Shown piece after piece: positions 60,991 to 64,000 of a stretch of DNA of 64,000 nt. Made by a program: the position numbers and the translations under genes. The notes beneath the pieces were generated by a model. It worked only from the letters and a program-made list of their open reading frames with translations, made no database searches and had not been told where the DNA came from. Origin of the DNA: Lepidurus packardi (lineage: Eukaryota; Arthropoda; Branchiopoda; Notostraca; Triopsidae); the NCBI GenBank assembly GCA_023053545.1, contig JAKZAN010000002.1, positions 6,320,790 through 6,384,789 on the forward strand, read 5' to 3'. Positions within the stretch are counted from its first letter, which is position 1, and the number at the start of each line of letters is the position of its first letter.

Positions 60991-62934
60991 TTAATTTTTA
61001 GACACACGATAGTGCTCTCGCAAACGGATAGCATTGATACGAATAAATCCACCTGCATCAACAGGATCATAATCACCTTGTACGTCCATTGATACGAGCT
61101 CTTGGTTATAGAGGGAGTTTGGTGACTGTCTGCAAAGGACTGACACTATTTACGGCCGAAGGAACAGTAATCACGCAAGAAAAGAAAAGAAAAATATATT
61201 ATTTCTGACACGAAAACTGTTGTAAAACGGTAAGAGCGAAGTTGGCATGAGCATTTTACCTTGTCCTTTGAGAAGGGCCACCTGGACTGATCCTGTCACG
61301 CAGCTCTGGGACTCCTGCACGCATCGCCAAGTGTATTCAAACTCAGGACTGTACCAAAAACCTATTTCCGTGACCGTAAACGTTGGTTTAGAAAAAGTAA
61401 GTTTCCTAGAGCTACTTTTTATAGCTAATTTCAGTGTCTTAAAGTAGTTCTTACCACAGTAAACAAACTCAGACATGCGGTTGGCCAAAAGTTGCTTGAT
61501 ACGGCGAACTTCGCGGTCCATTGTAAAGGCTTCCAAATCTAAATGTGCTGCGTATAAGATGGTTCCTCCTGGGGTTTCGTACACACCCCGTGACTGAATT
61601 ATGAATTTATGACTCATTAAAAATAATCCTTAAGTGTTGGTTAAATATTTTTGTTTTGTTTGTACTTTCAATCCCACGAAGCGATTCTCCACAATGTCAA
61701 TACGACCCACTCCATGTTGACCTCCCAGTTTGTTCAAATACTCGAACAGCTTATAGCGATCGGTGATTTCAGATTTGTCTGCCAAGTTTTTCACTTTCGT
61801 TGGGTAACCTTTAATAGTGCAACTTGTATGAGGTTATGAAGGCTTTGGATAGTTGTGAATTGTTTAATACCCTTTTCGAAAGATATCTCCAAGATGGCAG
61901 CATGATCCGGAGCTTTACTAGGATCGCTTGTCATTTGATAGAGATTGACTGGGGCTGGTTGATTAGGGTCTTCAAGAATACCAGACTCGTAACTGGAACA
62001 AAAAGCTTGCTATGACTTAAGGAGCAAAGTTGGGAAATTTGGAATGTTTTTACCTGATGTGCATAATGTTTGCATCCATACTCCAGGGTTCTTTAGGAGT
62101 TACGGGTACAGGGATATCATGTTCCTTAGCGTAAGCCAATAGGGCTTGACGTCCTGGAAAGCGTTTGTAGAACTCGGGCATTCGCCATGGTGCAATGATC
62201 TGATTTTCATGGAGTTAGCCATACATGTATGTATGTAAATATCGGGGTTTTTACCTTGACTTGAGGGTAAAGTGCGTAGCAAGCTAGCTCGAATCGAACT
62301 TGGTCATTGCCCTTGCCTGTGGCTCCGTGAGAAATGTTGGTCGCTTGTTCTTCCCGAGCAGCGTCGACCAAACCTTTTGCAATGCAAGGTCTTGCCAAAC
62401 TTGTCCCGAGTAAATATCGGTCTTCGTAAATGAGACCTGCAGCTATAGCTGGCCATATGTATTCCTTCACAAAAGCTTCGCGGCGGTCGTCCACAATAAC
62501 CTGTTTTGGCGGACATCAAAATCTCTGTAATGCCCTCCCAAAGACCTATTTAAAGACCAAAGTACCTTCTTTGCACCTAGCTTTGTTGCTTTCTCACACG
62601 CTGCCTCGAAGTCCTCCTCTTGGCCAATGTCTGCCTAAATTATCCGTAAAATATAAATTTGACTTATCACAGCATCGACAAAAGCGTTCAGAAAATAGTT
62701 TTCAGGGAATTGGTGACGAGAGTTGCAAAAGAAAGAATAATATGGACATTCAAGCTTGTTTTGTGAATGAGAAAGTAGCCTTTTAACTTAACTTTGGAAA
62801 GTTGGAAAGTAATGGAAATTGCTTACCATATAACAAATAACTTCATAACCAGCTTGTTTTAGCCAAACTAATATGCAAGAAGTGTCCAAACCACCACTGT
62901 AAGCTAAAATCACGCGCTTATTATCGTCAGCCAT
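60991..62934 (-). CDS. ASS1: Argininosuccinate synthase
   Basis: Minus-strand exons: 62934-62827, 62634-62566, 62500-62255, 62199-62054, 61992-61871, 61808-61666, 61593-61455, 61361-61260, 61173-61154, 61125-60991; 1230 nt, 409 residues against about 412 usual. It joins citrulline and aspartate with ATP to argininosuccinate (arginine synthesis, citrulline-NO cycle), in the cytosol. Seen: PPi-loop YSGGLDTS at residues 11-18, [53 protein letters not shown]. Other exons have GT donors and AG acceptors. The exception is the 20-base exon 61173-61154, which restores the seven residues expected between LLKGQ and SPNSLYN, but the intron before it ends in CG instead of AG. Either a non-canonical site, a mutation, or an error in the sequence. 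Confidence 0.95.
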
Positions 62935-63609
62935 GGTTTCAAGTTTATCGTACAGAACTAAGTCTGAACTGAAGACGTGTACTTGCTCTCTTCTGGTTTT
63001 ATACTCCAGGTTTTCCTTGCTGATCAAAGTGAGGTTCGATTGCATAACCTGCTGTTTCCTGTTAGAGCGGAAATCCCCGTCCGAGTTCTAAGATGCGGGT
63101 TCCCGCAATTGCATCCCTGGAACCGTTTACTAAAATCCTGTGGCATAAGAAATATAGAAAAGCAATATCCTTTCTGATGAAATTTGTTTTTAACTAGATA
63201 AAAAGGGAAGAAAGAAATTTCTTATGTGTCGTATACAACGGAACAGCAGGGGCTGGTTTATTACTCCATTCTGTACAACTATGTTTCTTTGGCGTGTGTC
63301 CGTGTCGGACACACGCCAATAAACCGTTGTGTGTTTCTTTCTAACCTGGGTTAAATTATCCCAAATTGAGGATTCGATGTACTAAATGGTTGAAGATGTT
63401 CTAAGCCTGTATTCTTCAGTAATGAGACTGTAGAGCGGGTAAGTGCCATTGTTCAAAAAGGTCTTGTATAAGACCTGTCAGGAATAACAACGTAAGTTGT
63501 ATGAGTATTCACTTGTTTCCCGGAGCGCTGGGTCTTTTTTCTTTCAGTCAAATTAACCGGACATGTAACAATCCAAATGTGACTTGTCCTTTCCTTAGAA
63601 GCTTTTTCT
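62935..63609. other. Intergenic, upstream of argininosuccinate synthase
   Basis: No gene seen. Contains a near-perfect hairpin at 63289-63319. Confidence 0.5.
63289..63319. repeat. Perfect 14-bp inverted repeat with 3-base loop
   Basis: The left arm is TTGGCGTGTGTCCG, the loop TGT, the right arm its exact reverse complement. The GC-rich stem lies in AT-rich surroundings, about 350 bp upstream of the argininosuccinate synthase start codon and about 290 bp upstream of the frame at 63610. Confidence 0.9.
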
Positions 63610-64000
63610 ATGCTGTTATTAGCGTTACAATGGGAATTAGACTTGGTTCCTTTGTATCGTTTCATTATTGCATGGCTTAGAATGGAACTCTGTTCCAGAT
63701 ACCAGTTCTGTGAAGTCAAATCGACATGCTATTCTCGTTTTAGCAAATTTTGGCTAGTCGTTACTCGAATTAATCATCCTCATTTCCATGCTAGACGTTT
63801 CACAATTAGAAAAACAAATTTAGAACGGCAAGTTATGTATCATGCAAGCTTATATGCAAGCGGGGATTTGCGTCGTTTTTCATTCTTGCGTCCTGTTGAA
63901 AGTACACGGAAACAGAGTCTGCATGGGATAATTGTTGATTACAGCAATCAAGGTATAAACTGGCACTTATTAGATTTGCCAGCAACCGTGCTTTACGCGC
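63610..64000 (+). CDS. Unidentified protein, cut by window end
   Basis: An open frame of 130 codons from ATG at 63610 to the right edge without a stop. It is also open upstream to about 63580, so an earlier exon could exist. It reads MLLLALQWELDLVPLYRF..., with a Cys-containing middle (CSRYQFCEVKSTCY) and a basic/aromatic second half (HARRFTIRKTNLER, HGIIVDYSNQGINW). Amino-acid composition looks protein-like, but no family was recognised. It might be a 5' exon of a larger gene continuing to the right, or chance. Confidence 0.45.
   Translation, partial: MLLLALQWELDLVPLYRFIIAWLRMELCSRYQFCEVKSTCYSRFSKFWLVVTRINHPHFHARRFTIRKTNLERQVMYHASLYASGDLRRFSFLRPVESTRKQSLHGIIVDYSNQGINWHLLDLPATVLYA

Overview
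The window looks like nuclear DNA of an arthropod, most likely a small-genome crustacean such as a branchiopod (Daphnia-like). The evidence is intron-containing genes with many short introns of about 50-90 bp, a Q-rich secreted chitin-binding protein, a type IV collagen, and an intact Ty3/gypsy LTR retrotransposon. The organism name is inference. No prokaryotic features were seen.

Layout, left to right. (1) 3-2043, + strand: most of a zinc carboxypeptidase (M14, B-like specificity); its first codons lie outside the window. (2) 2044-7824: no convincing gene. (3) 7825-10177, +: secreted Gln/Pro-rich protein with one CBM14 (peritrophin-A) domain. (4) 10178-17814: gene-poor, with a hAT-like MITE at 10974-11425. 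(5) 17815-28401, +: a complete 33-exon collagen IV chain of 1818 residues with an unusual 82-residue Thr-rich/acidic tail after the NC1 domain. Two copies of one MITE-like repeat sit in opposite orientation in its two longest internal introns. (6) 28953-29367, -: a dead non-LTR retrotransposon fragment. (7) 29423-36018, -: an apparently complete Ty3/gypsy element with LTRs that look identical, a 4-bp ATAT duplication and a tRNA-Ala-type primer site. (8) 36747-37946, +: an intronless Ser-rich orphan. (9) 39073-42109, +: a divergent alpha-tubulin without the K40 acetylation site. (10) 48522-56265, +: an ERK-type MAP-kinase phosphatase (DUSP6/7/9-like) with two long introns. (11) 57854-58749, -: Arl8 small GTPase. 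(12) 58998-59069: degenerate tRNA-Ala-like sequence. (13) 59530-60732, +: a six-exon gene for a small single-pass type I membrane protein, reconstructed exon by exon and not recognised. (14) 60991-62934, -: argininosuccinate synthase in ten exons. (15) 63610 to the right edge, +: an open reading frame cut by the window end.

Exon borders were placed by hand from GT/AG signals and conserved protein segments. The summed coding lengths of collagen, chitin-binding protein, phosphatase, Arl8, membrane protein and argininosuccinate synthase are all multiples of three, which supports the models. The genes do not form one pathway. Two are extracellular-matrix or cuticle components (collagen IV, CBM14), and the rest are housekeeping or signalling genes. 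Arl8 and the membrane-protein gene are divergent neighbours, and the membrane-protein gene and argininosuccinate synthase converge.
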